Source: Bryoerythrophyllum caledonicum
Taxonomy: Eukaryota; Streptophyta; Bryopsida; Pottiales; Pottiaceae
Assembly (NCBI GenBank): GCA_963971425.1
Contig: OZ020519.1
Span: forward strand, 25,434,755 to 25,498,754
Length of the DNA: 64,000 nucleotides
Direction: 5' to 3'
A model generated the notes under the pieces. The model worked only from the letters and a program-made list of their open reading frames with translations. It was not told the origin of the DNA and did no database searches. The position numbers were made by a program, and so were the translations under genes. Positions 36,561-49,188 of this stretch are shown here, in pieces (position 1 is the stretch's first letter; each line of letters starts with the position of its first letter).

Positions 36561-36849
36561 CTCTAACCAGTTCTCCAGCCTCGGAAAAGGAGCTGATTGG
36601 CGCAGAGGGAGTCAGCACCCGAACCAGCCGCATCGAGCGAGCCAATGAGTATGCAAGGAGCACACGAGATCCCCGGGCCATTTCGTAGAGAAGGGCGGGT
36701 GCCGGTCGTAGAACCACCGACACTCATAGGGCACACCGGACCGGATCTTCTGGAGCTCATCCAGCACGTGGCATGGCGCGCTGCTCTCATTTGCCAGATG
36801 GACGTGGATCACGTGAACATCCTCGACAAGATCTCTAGTATGGAAAATC

Positions 36850-38330
36850 TATCTTTCATTAAACTCCTCAAAAACACTCCATGCAATTCAATTCTAGGAA
36901 CTTCTATCGGGAATGGATCTTTTCGTTTAGTGTATAAGTAGCTTAAGGTCACATGAAGGTTGTAATTGTGTTTGTTATTGAATTAACCCAAAATATACTT
37001 CTTTAAGGAATTAATTATTATTCCGGGAACTCTCTTAGTCCAATCAAATTGATAGTAACCTTAGTATCCAGTTGATGTATCCATAATCAACTTTGATAGT
37101 CACAATATTGTAAATTCCTTTACCTTAGTCCATATTATGAATGGTATTATGCCATGTTGGGTAATTGAAATTAGGGTTTTGATACTTAACTCATGCAATT
37201 TTCCCGTTTCTCTTTACTCCATCTTTACTTCTTGTAATTTGATCTCAATCCTCCATTGAGATCACCTTATGTATGTCAAATGCCTTGATCACAATTCATG
37301 GATTCTCACACATCAATTTACCATCCTGATCTTTCTTAATTACAAAGACTCAATTAATTCTAATTATAGTTATAATATTCTATTGGATGAAGGTTGCGCA
37401 TACCTCCTATCAAGTAGATTATTCTTAATTGGATTAATGGTTTTGTAGGTGAGATCATTCAGTAAATCATCTAGTGGATATGGTTGACCAAACACATTTC
37501 CATTAGAACATAATTCAATCAATCATTCACATTTCCTGGTGACTTTGTATTTCTATGTTATAATTTGAAGCATGTATATTACTCTCACACTTAGCAACCT
37601 ACACTTAACTCCAATTGATAGAAAGCTCAAGTCTTAGCTATTGTAGGATCGTCATCTCTACAATTAACTTATTTAATTCCAGTAGATAGTCACGGCTGTA
37701 AACTCCCAAGCAACCCTGGACTTCCTTTGGACTTAACCTTATCAACTTAATCTCTCACTCTCACTCATCCAGTTGATCACTTTAACTCTCGACTCCCTTA
37801 ACACCTTTAACTATGACTCTACATGCTCCCTTATCCCTCACTTTAAGATCAAGTAGATTTCTGTAGTCAGAATGTATGCAAGTTAGCGAATCCAGTTGAT
37901 GTGTTACAGGTGAGACCAGACAACTCCAATAATCCGACTTATCCAGTTGATCACGCATCAATTTGATAGTATATGTGCATAGTGAATCCATTTGATATGA
38001 TCAGAACATAACCACTAACACTATACAGTCATAACGAGAATCTAATTGATGCTAGAACATGATCAAGTAGATCAAGCTAAGATAATGACTAACACTGTAA
38101 AATGTGATCGCTCAAACCTAAGTGTGTAGTGTTTCCTTGGTCCTCCTCTTCTTCTCTTATAGTTCTAGGTGGTTACAAAATGGTGGTTTCACATCCTAAC
38201 TACCAAAACTACTTCATACATCTATTTGATTCGTATTCACATAACCGAACCTAATTCAAGTGGATTTAGAGACTCTATTCACACCAAAACAGCATAAACT
38301 ACATCAATTTGAAAAAGTTACAACTACACG
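36850..38330. other. AT-rich insert between two coding remnants
   Basis: Base composition drops sharply to AT-rich and CCGG nearly vanishes, while both flanks are CCGG-rich and coding-like. Variants of ATCCAGTTGAT and TCAAGTAGAT recur many times (for example near 37062, 37768, 37890, 37938, 38060). It could be an intron or an inserted element; no TIR, LTR or target duplication was found. Confidence 0.4.
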
Positions 38331-38337
38331 ATCCGAT

Positions 38338-39290
38338 AGGAGCTGGAAGTTGATACCCTGGCTGATATGCCCACTCAAATCGGAGAGCTCAAGAAGAACA
38401 CCCGCCGACTCCGACACTAGAGGATTAGCAGGAGGATCCAGAGTCACAACAAGTTTGTGTAGCAGCTAGACACGACGGAGACGGCCCTGGCGGAAGCCAA
38501 GGTGATGCGGAAGGAAGCCGAAGATTGGGCAAATGCCTCGGCCCGTGCCTTGACAAAGGTCCAAGCAGCTCTCGCCTTTCCGGCTGACATTGTCAATCAG
38601 AGTCTTCTCTTCACCAAGCAGCTGGAGAAGGAGGACAAGATGAACCAGGTTCAAATCATCAGGTTCCTCTACGACCACGCCAAGAAGATGGAAAAGACCT
38701 GGAGCCGGATGCATGAGCTGGTGGGAAACATGTCTCCATAAGGACAAGAGACCCGGAGCACCAGGCACCGGAGGACTGGTCCTTGCAGGTACGAGTCATG
38801 ACCACTCCAGATGAAGCAGGGCCCTCGGGGATCCATCCGAAGCCCTCCGAAAAGTAGAAAGCACTCCGGATTCCACTGCACCTATGAGCTGGAGCCCCCT
38901 TGGCACCCTTAGCACGGGTACGGACAAACATTGGATGGAGCTACTGCCGGAGATGAGTCCGGAAGAGACGCCTTTTTCCATCCGACCTGCAAATACGCCT
39001 CCGTCATCGGGCCGCCGGAAGTCAACGCCTCCGCTAGCCCGGCGATAAGAGATCAACCCTCCGAGCCCAGGTATGAGCTTTCAAGGCTTCTTTGGAGGAC
39101 CGGAGGCTGCTGCGGTGGACTCCACCACTAAAACAGTCCCCCCAGCACGAACACCTGCACCACCTTCCGGATCCGGATCCCCGAGGCAACCGGCAGCCTC
39201 GACACCCCAAAGGAAGAAGACCGTCAAAGCTAGAGCGGAAGGGTCTGCTAGGCATACAAGCCCGAGATTCAAGAATGTTGGATCACCTCC
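38338..39290 (+). pseudogene. Decayed ORF of a CCGG-rich element, part 2 (coiled coil)
   Basis: The plus frame around 38340-38740 is charged and probably coiled-coil (LEVDTLADMPTQIGELKKNT, DKMNQVQIIRFLYDHAKKME, WSRMHELVGNMSP). It is followed by Pro/Ser/Gly-rich low-complexity sequence to about 39290 in shifting frames. Several stops interrupt it. With part 1 it may form one ancestral protein interrupted by the AT-rich insert at 36850-38330. I cannot assign a family. Confidence 0.35.
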
Positions 39291-42200
39291 CTAATTAGAT
39301 CTAGGATTAGATTTAGGAAAATCTTAGTGATTTAGGTCAGGTAGCGATTAACAATGGGGCTCAGAGTTGCACCCGGCTACATAATCCAGAAACTAAGGCA
39401 CTTTGTAAATTACCGGACTTCATCGAATTTCTGGATGTCCAGATTCCGGACCCGGGAATTTCAGATCTGAGATTCGAATTCCGGATTTTTTGGAATAAGT
39501 TATTTACTGTTAGGATACGATTTTCCGGATTTCTTGCGGATAGGGTAAGACTATGATTAGGAAACTTAGTTAGTACTCAGTAGACGAGTTTTAGAAAACT
39601 CATCATCTTGTTTTCTTACGTTGAATACATTTCAAACCTTCTATTAGATTTGCTTCCTAGATATTGTGGTATGGAATCTTGTCTTCGTGAGGAACGGATC
39701 CATTGTGGTATGTGTTGTTGTGGAAGAGTTCTTCTGTAGTAAGTGAGATCTTGTTTTCTTTAGAGAGAACCGGTTGGGACTTGCATTGGGAGAATGCCCG
39801 GAAGAGCTGGAGGCATATTGTAGAGGTGTTCCTAGTAGTTTCTAGGATCCAGAAGAAGCCAGGAGGGGAAGAGATGAACTGCAGAGGTGTTCATGGTAAT
39901 CTCTAGCCTCTAGGGTATGGAAAAATCCGTGTGAACCCGGATTCCAGTTGAGGCTCGAATTTACTCCCACGATAGGAAAAAGCCTGATGTGTAGGTCTAG
40001 AAGGACTCATCTTTGGTAAACTATAACACTTGCTCCAGAGAATCACAACAGTACTTACCAGAATGTCGTTGTAGTCCAGACGTATCTCTATGTGACCGTG
40101 TCCGGAAGGCCATCCGGATGTTGTGAGAGTATAGGTCTAGCAGCAGCCATCAATCACCGGTTGGCGGAGTAGGGAGAGTGGGTGTCAAGCCACTATGAGT
40201 TTCGGGGTAGTGGGTGTCTAGCCACTTTAAGTCTCGGGGTAGTGGGTGTCTAGCCACTTTAAGTCACAAGACAGTGGGGAATCCGGGCACTTACACAAAA
40301 TAGGATCGGTGGCCTTCCGGTCGGTCGTTTAAACCTTCCGGAAGACTCTCTAAGGAGGAACAAAGATAAATCAAACTACCCTCCGGTTGTCTGGAAACAA
40401 GTTCCAGAAGCCATTATATGAAGTCCGAAATCCGGAAGGATTAAGATCTGTAGAAAACGAATGAATAGAACAGCTAACTTATGAAGAGTGATTGGTAGTT
40501 TAGTTTTTGTTGGATATTCTGAGAAGGACAATAGGTCTCTGTGGGAACGAATCCGGAGCCGTTTACTTTGGGAAGCATTTAGTGACAATTAAGTGCATTC
40601 CGGATGAATACTAACTCGTTGACTTGCAACAACCCGAAAAGTCACTGCCCTCCGTTCTCGTAGTCTAGAGGCTACAACATTCACAATCTAACCCTACACC
40701 TTGAAAGAGTTAAAAAGGTTGCAGCCAGTTTATCGATCTTCACAATCTACCAGAAAATAGTCCCGGTAAACCTACACGCTAAACCGGGTTTCAACTACAA
40801 CTACACCCTATAAATCAAACAAAGAAGATACAAGACTCACAACAGTGTAACGCTAAGCAAATCACATAAACAAGACAACCATCCACGGAGATTGTCGGAA
40901 CTCATCTACTGTAAGGGTAGAAACCCCAGAATACTCCGGACTCAGGCTTAGCCGGGATCTCTCCCTGTGCACCAAGAGGGAGGATATCACCCCTTCTCCC
41001 TACCAATCCAAACACTTCTCACATAAGGGAGGCTATCATAAATAGCCGTGGGCTTCCTGGATCCCATCCGGTAGGCAACCCTTCTCGATCCCACCAGTGA
41101 AGGGTTTGAAGTAGATCTCGGATCTTACTCCACCTATCTAATTTGGATATCCTACACCCTCCGGAAGCCTCTACTCACATTCAATCACATAACATTCAAC
41201 ACCCCACAACCTTGCACATCCTAGCAAAGACTCACTGGGAGAACTCAACCTTCTCCAGCTCTACTCACATAAGCTCAACAAAATACTCTAGAAATAAGCA
41301 AAGAAACAAAGAGAAGAGTACTTAACACAAGAACCCAAGACTCCTTAAGTACACAAAGGCTACTAGCTACCTTCCAAAACTAGATCCCCGAAAGGTGGAA
41401 ATGGCATCTAGAGAGTGCACAAAAGTCAATATCTTCCCTTTAAAACCAGATCCACAAAAGGACAAAATGGTATCTAGATCCTAAAATCAAGGATAGCCTA
41501 ATCACCGGCCGATTACTGGTCGATCGGTAAACCGGAAGACTACCGGTCCGGGACCGGTGAACCATTCCCTTTCAAAAGTAAAAAGCCGGAGAAATCATCA
41601 AAGTAGTAGTGACCGGGTGCGCGATGAGGCCCCATCAACATCACTACTCTCACCCTAGTATTTAAATCTAGCAACTTTAACAACATTCCATCAACCGATG
41701 GGATAAATCAACAATAACACATTACATATAACAAGGGCTCAACCGGAAGATCCATCCGGAAGAGTGGAGTTATCTCCTGGTAGATCCATAGAACGATTAA
41801 CCGGAAGATTGAGTTTAAAAACTCATCCACCTTCCTCAAAGTATTCTCCTTTCGCAATCTCTTCCCACTTGTTTGGGTCAATCTTGGAAAGCGTCCGTGT
41901 TACCGGTGGAGTCATGTTGTCCGGGATAGACTTACTCCGGGATGTGCCTTGTATTTACACCAATCACCTATCACAAATTATCACAATCTCGGGTCCGGCC
42001 CGGAAAGCATAAGTATACCGGACAACCGGTGTTCTTTCTCCAGAACACTTACTAGATTAACGTGGATGTAAGTATCGCATGTATCTAGTAACATGACAAA
42101 TAAAACAACATCATAGCTGATTCCTTCAAGGAGATGACTTGGGAAAACAAGAAGTTGGAAGAAGGTTTCTTGATTGACCGGGGGACCGGGAAAAAGATAG

Positions 42201-42438
42201 GAAAACTAGACAAGACCTAGAGGTGACGAGAGAATGGAGAATACACAATAGAAGACTTTTGCCTCAGGGCCGAGACAATTGAAAATAAACGATGGGCACG
42301 GAGGTAGACTCACAAGTGCAAGAAACCAAGACCTAGGACATAGAAGGTCTAGATAGAGTCTACCGGTAGACTTTTTTCTAGATTGGAGAGGAGGTAACCA
42401 GAGGTCTCCCCGGTAGAAGAAAAGAGAGAAGAGACTTA
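39291..42438. other. CCGG-rich non-coding block
   Basis: TCCGGA, CCGGAT and ACCGG occur at very high density although the surroundings are AT-rich. No long frame survives. It looks like untranslated or LTR sequence of the same element as the coding remnants at 35790-39290, but I could not find a pair of LTRs. A 32-bp tandem repeat lies at 40178-40265. Confidence 0.35.
40178..40265. repeat. 32-bp tandem repeat, about 2.75 units
   Basis: Units start GTGGGTGTCTAGCCACTTTA and end TCTCGGGGTA; the first unit (40178-40209) differs from the second (40210-40241) at a few bases, and the third stops after 24 bp. Confidence 0.9.
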
Positions 42439-42790
42439 GGGGGGTTTCACACTAGGGGCCGAGCTCGAGGGGCCGAGCAATTCTAGCAATTTGATTGGCC
42501 TAGAGTTGAAAATCGGCCCGTGGGCCTTCACACTAGGGGCCAAGGACCAAGGGCCGAAGGGCACCAAAATGCTTACATGGCAACACTTTTTGAGAATTTT
42601 GGCGCCAATAGTTCGGCCCCTCGAGGAGAGTTTGGGTCCAACAAGAATAGAAACCCAAACTCTTGCCGACGGGCCGAACATTTTCTCATTAAAATAATTT
42701 TAATAATTTTTTACAACTCCAAAACTCGGTCCCTCGGCATAGTTTGGTCTTCAATGGAGTTCGGCCCTTGGGCTTAGTGTGAAACGCCCC
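42439..42790. mobile_element. Tourist-like MITE (PIF/Harbinger type)
   Basis: The left end GGGGGGTTTCACACTAGGGG is mirrored by the right end TTAGTGTGAAACGCCCC. TTA lies outside both ends (42436-42438 and 42791-42793). The 352-bp body is rich in GGGCCGA and CGGCCC motifs and encodes nothing. TTA duplication with a G-rich TIR fits PIF/Harbinger MITEs. Confidence 0.7.
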
Positions 42791-44032
42791 TTAACAAACA
42801 AGAAAGTTTGGACAAATAAGAAAAACCCAATATTTGGCAAGAATCTCATTTTTCACAAGTTCTTGCCACCTCCTTGTTGCACCCGCAACCTCCTTGTAAT
42901 CGCGGTCTTGTCTCTTGAATCTTCTCGTTGCGGCCGTGAATCTCCTTGCACCACCTCCACGCCTAGGAATCTCCACCACCGTTGTTAAAAAGCCTCCTCC
43001 ACCACCAAATCCTAGGTTTGATGCTTCAAATCCTAGGTGCCACCAACTCTTCTCCAAAACCCTAGCTTCCGCGCCCTACCTTTACCACCTTCAACACCCT
43101 TAAAATCTTCTTCAAAAGCCTCCTGCAACCACCTTGCAATCTCCTTGAAAAGCCTCCTTCTCCAACTTCTTCCACTTCTTCTACCTCTTCTTCTTCACCT
43201 TCTTCTTCACCTCCTTGTTGCTTCAAAACCTCACCTCCCAAGAAGAACTAAATCTCCTTGAAAACAAGAGATGGTAGAGAGAAAACCTAGAGAGGGAGAG
43301 ACAGGGAAAAATTAAAGAGGGGTCGGGAGAGAAGAGTGATCTGGAGAGGGGGTCGGGGAATGAGGGAGAACTGGGAGGGGAGGTCGAGGGAGTGCTGGAG
43401 GAGAGAAGGGCTGCGCTGCTCGGGTACCCGGCCCTTACCCTCGTTGATACCCATGTTGGGTCACACCCGGGTTGATACCCGGGTATTGATCATTTTTAAA
43501 ATTTTAAATTTTAAATTTTTAAATTTTTTTTGTCTTTTTCCTCATATAAAATGAAGTGCCCATTTTACCAAAGAGAGACTTAAACTTCTACAACAATAAC
43601 ATAAAAACCTAAACAACTACTACTAACAATATTAAGTATACTATCTAGCTGATGAAGACTTTGACCAGTTAGTTTAGTCTTAAATGGTGATTTAGACTTC
43701 TGTCCCGAAGATCCTTCTTGGGCATTCTTTCTAGGTCTTTCCGGGCACAACTTTGCTAGTTTTAAGGCCCGATTTTATCACCACTTTAACACTAATTAAC
43801 TAGTTAAGGATTCACCGACTTTCACTAATTATTATACAACCTACTTCTACGTAATACTAACTACTTTGCCGGTTATCTAAGACTAAAATTCACAATTTAA
43901 CTAATTTTTTTGGTAGGGGCAACCAAGTAGGAGTTTCAGACTTCCACAACATACGAAGGCACAATTGCCAGAAAATCCTTGCGCTTGGAGTTGCAACACT
44001 GAAAGGGAAATCGGTGTGAACTATGGTTCCTA
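42791..44032. other. Spacer with CTT-rich tract
   Basis: A CTT/CCTCC-rich tract at about 43090-43250 creates spurious frames on both strands. A tract of TTTAAATTTT repeats lies at about 43495-43530. Repeats of GATACCC(GGG) occur near 43447-43490. I see no supported gene. Confidence 0.4.
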
Positions 44033-44069
44033 TCACCAATCAAAATCATTCAAACCACTGGTCCGTGCT

Positions 44070-44513
44070 TCTTGCTCACTGTTGCATCTTTCTAAACTCT
44101 GACAATACATGATTAATATTTTGAAGGCTTCATAAACCTCATCTCGCACCTTTAAAGCACCAATGAGAACAATCTTTCTAGAAACAAAGATAAGGAACAC
44201 TATCATAGGTTGCTTCATTTTGTAAATCAACCTTAGGGACAACTCTAGTTTGTAGTTTGAAAAATGGTTGTGGGCATAGGCTTAAACCTTCTAGCTTGAT
44301 GAGAATTTTGACATCACATTATCCAATAATATTCTAGAATTTGAAATCTTTGAATTGGGTTGAATAACCAAGCTTGTGAATTATATGAGCATACTTTCTA
44401 GCACCTACCTTTGACTGTTGCTCACTCTTGGCACATGTGCATACCATTTTGCCTGATGCAAAAATGAGAGCCGTCGTCTTTGGCTCCCTAATACACATGA
44501 TAACAACAACAAA
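44070..44513 (-). pseudogene. TBP: TATA-binding protein (TBP) pseudogene fragment
   Basis: The minus strand reads [20 protein letters not shown], then [27 protein letters not shown] and KDFKF. This is the end of the first TBP core repeat and the linker into the second. After two in-frame stops (TAG then TAA at positions expected to be Gln and Ser) the match continues as CDVKILIKLEGL. After a frameshift it ends as [20 protein letters not shown] and [18 protein letters not shown]. Upstream core sequence is missing. The fragment is continuous without introns. That fits a retro-copied (processed) origin, although no poly-A tail or duplication was identified. TBP is the general transcription factor that bends TATA-box DNA; this copy cannot make it. 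Confidence 0.85.
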
Positions 44514-44789
44514 GTACACAAACAATACCAAGAGAGGCATGCTAGAGCTCTAAAAGATGCGTTGTTGATACTAAAGAACTCTTCTTGCCTCAATTCCTAT
44601 ATATACCTTAGTCTAAAGTTAAAGAGAAGTAAAAGAAACTCTAAAATAAAAGAAGTTTTGGTATAAAGGAAGTCTAGTATAGTAGAAGGCCTAGAAACTC
44701 TGTCCATAATATTTCTTCCTTTTCCAGCAATGAGTTTCAAGAGGAGCTTATGCCCTCCAAGGGTTTATGATTCTAAATACCATTGCATA

Positions 44790-44920
44790 GCTTTGGGCTT
44801 ATTTGGATGGAGTCAATGAAACTCTTGTACCTTTTGTAATGCGTTTGCAAGATTCTTGGCTGGTTCCCATATTTGTTTATTGATATCACAACCGCTCCAT
44901 TGCACCAAGTACTCCAACTT
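44790..44920 (-). pseudogene. Chromodomain remnant of a Ty3/gypsy chromovirus
   Basis: The minus strand encodes KLEYLVQWSG, then QIWEPAKNLANALQKVQEFH and, after one stop, LHPNKPKA. This is the chromodomain found at the C-terminus of chromovirus integrases, where it guides insertion into chromatin. Sequence upstream (to about 45250) is too worn to read as integrase. The TBP pseudogene lies about 280 bp further along the same strand. Confidence 0.75.
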
Positions 44921-46511
44921 ACCCCACCTTCATCATGATTTCAATAACATTTCCACCTTGTATTCTTTGTGGTTCTCAATTTCAATACTAGGCTATCTCA
45001 ATTTCATACTTCATCCAAATTAATTAAACATTTTATTCTCCTTAAAACCTTAGGTTCTTTCCATGAAAAATACTTATTATTAAAAACCTTAAAGTCTCTA
45101 AAATGTTGTGCTCCTTATTGTAGGGGTGATAGACTAATATACCATTATTGTTGCCATTTTGTAAATAAATTTAACTCTTCAAAATCCGTTCCCCTATATT
45201 CTCAAACAAAGAGCTTCACACAAGAATCTCACACCATGGCACATCTCTAGCAACCTAAGGTTACTAGAATTTGCTCACTCAATCTGACCCTTAAAAGTCA
45301 GTTTGGAACGGTATACATGCATGTATTTTACTCTATTGAATACAAAAGTTGTATTAAAGTTTAGCAAGATTAACACCTTTGGATTCAAGACTTTTCAAGT
45401 AACATCTTTCATGTTATTAAGGTCATTTCAATATATGAACCTTATCATACTCAAGTACAACACCATGCATGTAAAATACTGTGGCCACCAGTGGCACCTT
45501 CTGACATTTAAGAGTTAATGTTAATTTTCACACATGCAAATGGTCATTCCTATAAAGAGGAGTTCCAGATAAAACACTATAACTGGCCATCTCATGAGTA
45601 CAATGTTACAATAGTTGAGCTATAAAATATCAGCCATCATCTTCTTTTGTAACGTCGTTATCATGTGAAACATTTCATGACCTAGACATGAAAAAAGAAC
45701 CCCTAGTCACCAACAGTGAATCTGAAAAGGCAGCTTGAATGTAATCAACCTCACTGAAAAGGGGACATCCTCTAGAAAATCATGGTCGTCACAAGCAGCA
45801 CCTTTTCAAATCTAGTCCCAACTTTTAGATTTAAACACCACCATGTTCACCCATTAGGTACAAACTCACAATCAAATAACCAGCCATTTCTAAAGCACAA
45901 AAACACTTCAATTGCAATGGAAAAAAGTACAGAGATGCCCTCTGATTTTACAGTTGCTTGAAATGAGCATGTAATAGGTCTGGTTATAGCATGTTACACA
46001 CATCATGCAAAAGCAACAGCACATGCAATGTGCATAGTCAGTTCAAAATATTACAGCTGTTCTGGACACAATTTGTTTCTGGAAACACATGCAGCAAGGT
46101 TTTTTCATCGAGTACCAAAGCTCTGATATGTTATAATGCCGCCAACTATAATCTGGGCTAACTTATAACCAAGGCTGACAACCTCACTTGTGCTCCACCT
46201 TCATATCAACCTCCAGCCTCTTCTCAAGTCTCCACGTCATCCTCCAATCTCCTCTCCAACCTCTGTATTCAACCTCATTGCACCTTTAAATTAAGATGGT
46301 GATAGGTACACCTCTTAACGGTGCGAGTGCATGGAGTTACAATTGGGCTAAAATTACCAAGCCCTCTACTAAACTTTTCACCTCTACTAAATTCTTACCA
46401 CCTCCATCCACCAGCGCCATATTTGGGTATAATTTATGGGAGGATGAGTGTAGAGAGAAGATATGGTGTGGACACATATTTGGCGATTTGATTCTTCTTC
46501 TTGTTGTTGTT
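44921..46511. other. Spacer and remorin downstream region
   Basis: The sequence is AT-rich with short frames only. The part next to 46512 should contain the 3' untranslated region of the remorin gene, but I could not choose a polyadenylation site. A run of CTCCAACCTC-like units lies at about 46190-46280. Confidence 0.4.
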
Positions 46512-48900
46512 CTATTTACAAAGAAACGAGAGGAACAAGAGGTTGGTGAATTTGCCATGTGATCTCATGAGCTCAGCTTTTCCGGTGACCTTGGCGGTGG
46601 CTTCCGTCCGCCTAGTCTCGGCGTCGTGCCTCAGTTTCTCGCCGCGGAGAATTGTAGCAGCCACTTTGTTAGCTCGCTTCTCATGCGCCTGTGCCTTCAT
46701 ACGCTCCGCCTTCGCCTGTCATCCAACAGTCAGCTCACGTGAAGCCACTCCATACAACATCATAATGAAAACTGGCACTTAGCAAGGACTGGGTACCATA
46801 AAAACCAAGGTTGTACCGTTTTTGAGGAGCAGCTTCATATATATTTTTGACAATCTCACGATTAAATATTGAATTTTAGAGTAACTGTACACACTCCTGA
46901 AGGGGAGGAATTTGTGAGGTTACTTACCTCTGCTCGGAGCATTTCAGCTTCTGCTTTGGCCTTCTCTTGCTCCTCCCATGCTGCAATCTTGGCCTCCTCC
47001 TGCTGAAACCTGTGATAATCATGGAGAAAACAACATATCAGTTGCATCATCATGATCATAAAACACGAGTTCTTTCTAAAGCCACCCAGATTTACGATAA
47101 AACAGTAAAAGCAGTTTCTTCTTTGAGCTGGTACTAGAATCATCGAAAACCATAAGGGTATCTCAGTCAAATCTCAGGCGCCTATCCAAGAGTAATAGCA
47201 ATCCGATCGCTTTTGGCTCCAAATGCCTCTCTTTGCACTCACTGAAAACTGAAGAAAAGGTTCATTTTTCTTTGTGTTGCTGTGTTGAACGTCACTCACC
47301 CTCAAAATAACAAGTGAAAAACAACAGGTTTGCTAAAATGACAGAAAATAATGAAGCAAAAAGGAGGATATTGTTGTGTGCCACTTAAGGAATTAGGAGA
47401 AAAGGAATGAATTTGATGTTGAAATGCTTCAGAAACTATCCGGATCTAACAGAGAATTATGGTACTACCTGATCGTGAGCTTCGCCGTTTCCGCTTCGTT
47501 CCACGCATCCGCTCTGGATTCACCATCTCCACAAGCAGTTACAACTTGAGCCGTTTTGCCGTCACCAACGCCGTGATCTTTCTCATGATGATCTCGCGCT
47601 GCATGAGCCCACGCCGCAGCAATACTCGCCTTCCCGAGCTGCGTCCCCAGCGCCACAATCTCCTGCCGCGTCTTCTCCACCATCTCCTCCTCCGTCATGA
47701 TCCCCACCACCGACACGTCCCTCACAGGAGTCCCCACCACGGATGTCGCAGGCGGCGTCATCGCAGTCCCCATGTCCCGAGTCGAGCTCTGCAGACTTCT
47801 CACGCCGAGGTTCATGAAACTCCCGTTCATACACGACGGCGATGAACCTCCATCGCTGTCAATGGCAAAGTGTGTAAAATCAGTGGCGACTGTGTTCGTG
47901 GCAGTAGTGAGTGAAGGCTCCGGTGGCGTATCTTCGACGTCTGGTTTTTGCAGGCGGGGTTTCCACGATGGGAAGGGCATGGAGAGCATGCCGGCTTGCG
48001 ATGCGACCATCTGTGCAAGTAGAGGGCCGCTGCGGGACTTGGCTCTTAGGGTGGAGTTCAGGCTCTCGCTTCCGAGCACCCACTTCTCGGCGTCGTCCCA
48101 CTTGGAGGGCGTGGGCTTGAGGAGCGGCGCCAGGAACGTCGTCCTGCGCGCTTCGCCATGGTCGAAGTCGCCGTCCACTCTCGTCATGTAGGTCGCGTTG
48201 AAGCTGAAGATCCCCGGCCGCGCCTTGTGCATGATGCTACTGCTACTCTGGTTGCTGATCTTCTTCGTCTTGTGCGTGCCTGAATCTGGGGTTTTGTCCG
48301 CCACCGCGCTCTGGATAGACTTGAACGGGGGTGTCTGCGTGGATCCATGGTGGAATATCAAGCTCCGAGCTGGAATCGGATTGCAGCTCCGTGAGAGAAT
48401 CTTAAGTAGGCGAGTCTTACCTTGTGGCCCGGTACTGATCCAGATTCCGGGGACGCACATTTCGTGGTAGCGGAGCTGCTCGCGCTGAAGGATCTTCTTC
48501 CTTCCTGGTCATGCGAGGCCTTGGAAATGCTCGACATGGTCGGACTGCTGGAGTTGCTGCGCACGGCGGAGTTCTCGATCACACATGTGGGGCTGCTCTC
48601 ACCTGAATCACAACAGAATGTTTAGGTTAATGCCAAACAACAGAACGCAGTCTACTCGGTGTACAAAGATTCGACGTCTGTACCTGATTCGACTCCGCAG
48701 CCGAGGAGTTTGTGCTTGCCGTCGACTTCTCCTGAGGTTCGCTCTTGATCGGCCGCATTGAGAGGTGACGACCTGGAGCGAGCCGGGGACTTGGATTGGG
48801 AAGCTCTGGGCGTCGTCTTGAAGAAGCGAAGCGTGCCGGTGTCCACATCGTAGACCAGCGGCCGGGGGCTCTTCATGGCGTGCTGCTGCTCCGTGGCCAT
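46512..48900 (-). CDS. Remorin, five coding exons, 516 residues
   Basis: Exons on the minus strand are 48684-48900, 48421-48602, 47469-48334, 46928-47009 and 46512-46715. All junctions are GT-AG and the phases close to 516 codons plus TAG. Remorins are plant plasma-membrane nanodomain scaffold proteins used in signalling and plant-microbe contact. The start MATEQQHAMKSPRPLVYDVD precedes a long disordered Ser/Pro-rich region. PSKWDDAEKWV (about 209-219) and RDMGTAMTPPATSVVGTPV (about 319-337) are blocks typical of the long-N-terminus remorins. The C-terminal coiled-coil remorin domain runs from about 410 to 505 (ADAWNEAETAK, EEAKIAAWEEQEKAKAEAEM, ERMKAQAHEKRANK). A single Cys next to the last residue may be S-acylated to anchor the protein. 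The least certain boundary is the start of exon 3 (48334). Confidence 0.93.
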
Positions 48901-49070
48901 GATCACCTCTCCCTCCCACCGCCCCCCATCCACAACGCCACCACAGATAAAAGACCACCACAGAACCACTCTCACAATGCACACCTCAAGCTCAATCAGT
49001 CACAATCAATCGATCTTCGGCGCAGCATCAGAGCAATCACCCAGATCAATTCAACCCCATTCCGTGGTAC

Positions 49071-49188
49071 CTGCGCAACAAAACTAAACAGATTCGATCA
49101 CTAGCTCAGATGAAACCAGCTCCAACACGAACATAACAAAAGAAATCGAGTGTTCGCAAAATTCATCGTGTGCAGTCAGAGGCCTCAC
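49071..49188 (-). other. Probable intron in the remorin 5' leader
   Basis: On the minus strand a donor GATGG|GTGAGG (exon edge 49189) and an acceptor TTTTGTTGCGCAG|GT (exon edge 49070) bracket 118 bp upstream of the remorin start codon. Splice-site quality is fair; transcript data would be needed to be sure. Confidence 0.45.

Noticed and set aside
40178-40265. Regular repeat considered as a CRISPR-like array
   Set aside because: Units are adjacent with no spacers and the genome is eukaryotic.
43037-43261. Leu/Ser-rich frame
   Set aside because: It arises from CTT/CCTCC simple repeats.
47459-48191. Long plus-strand frames over the remorin gene
   Set aside because: They are antisense shadows of remorin exon 3, which has family motifs and correct splice sites on the minus strand.
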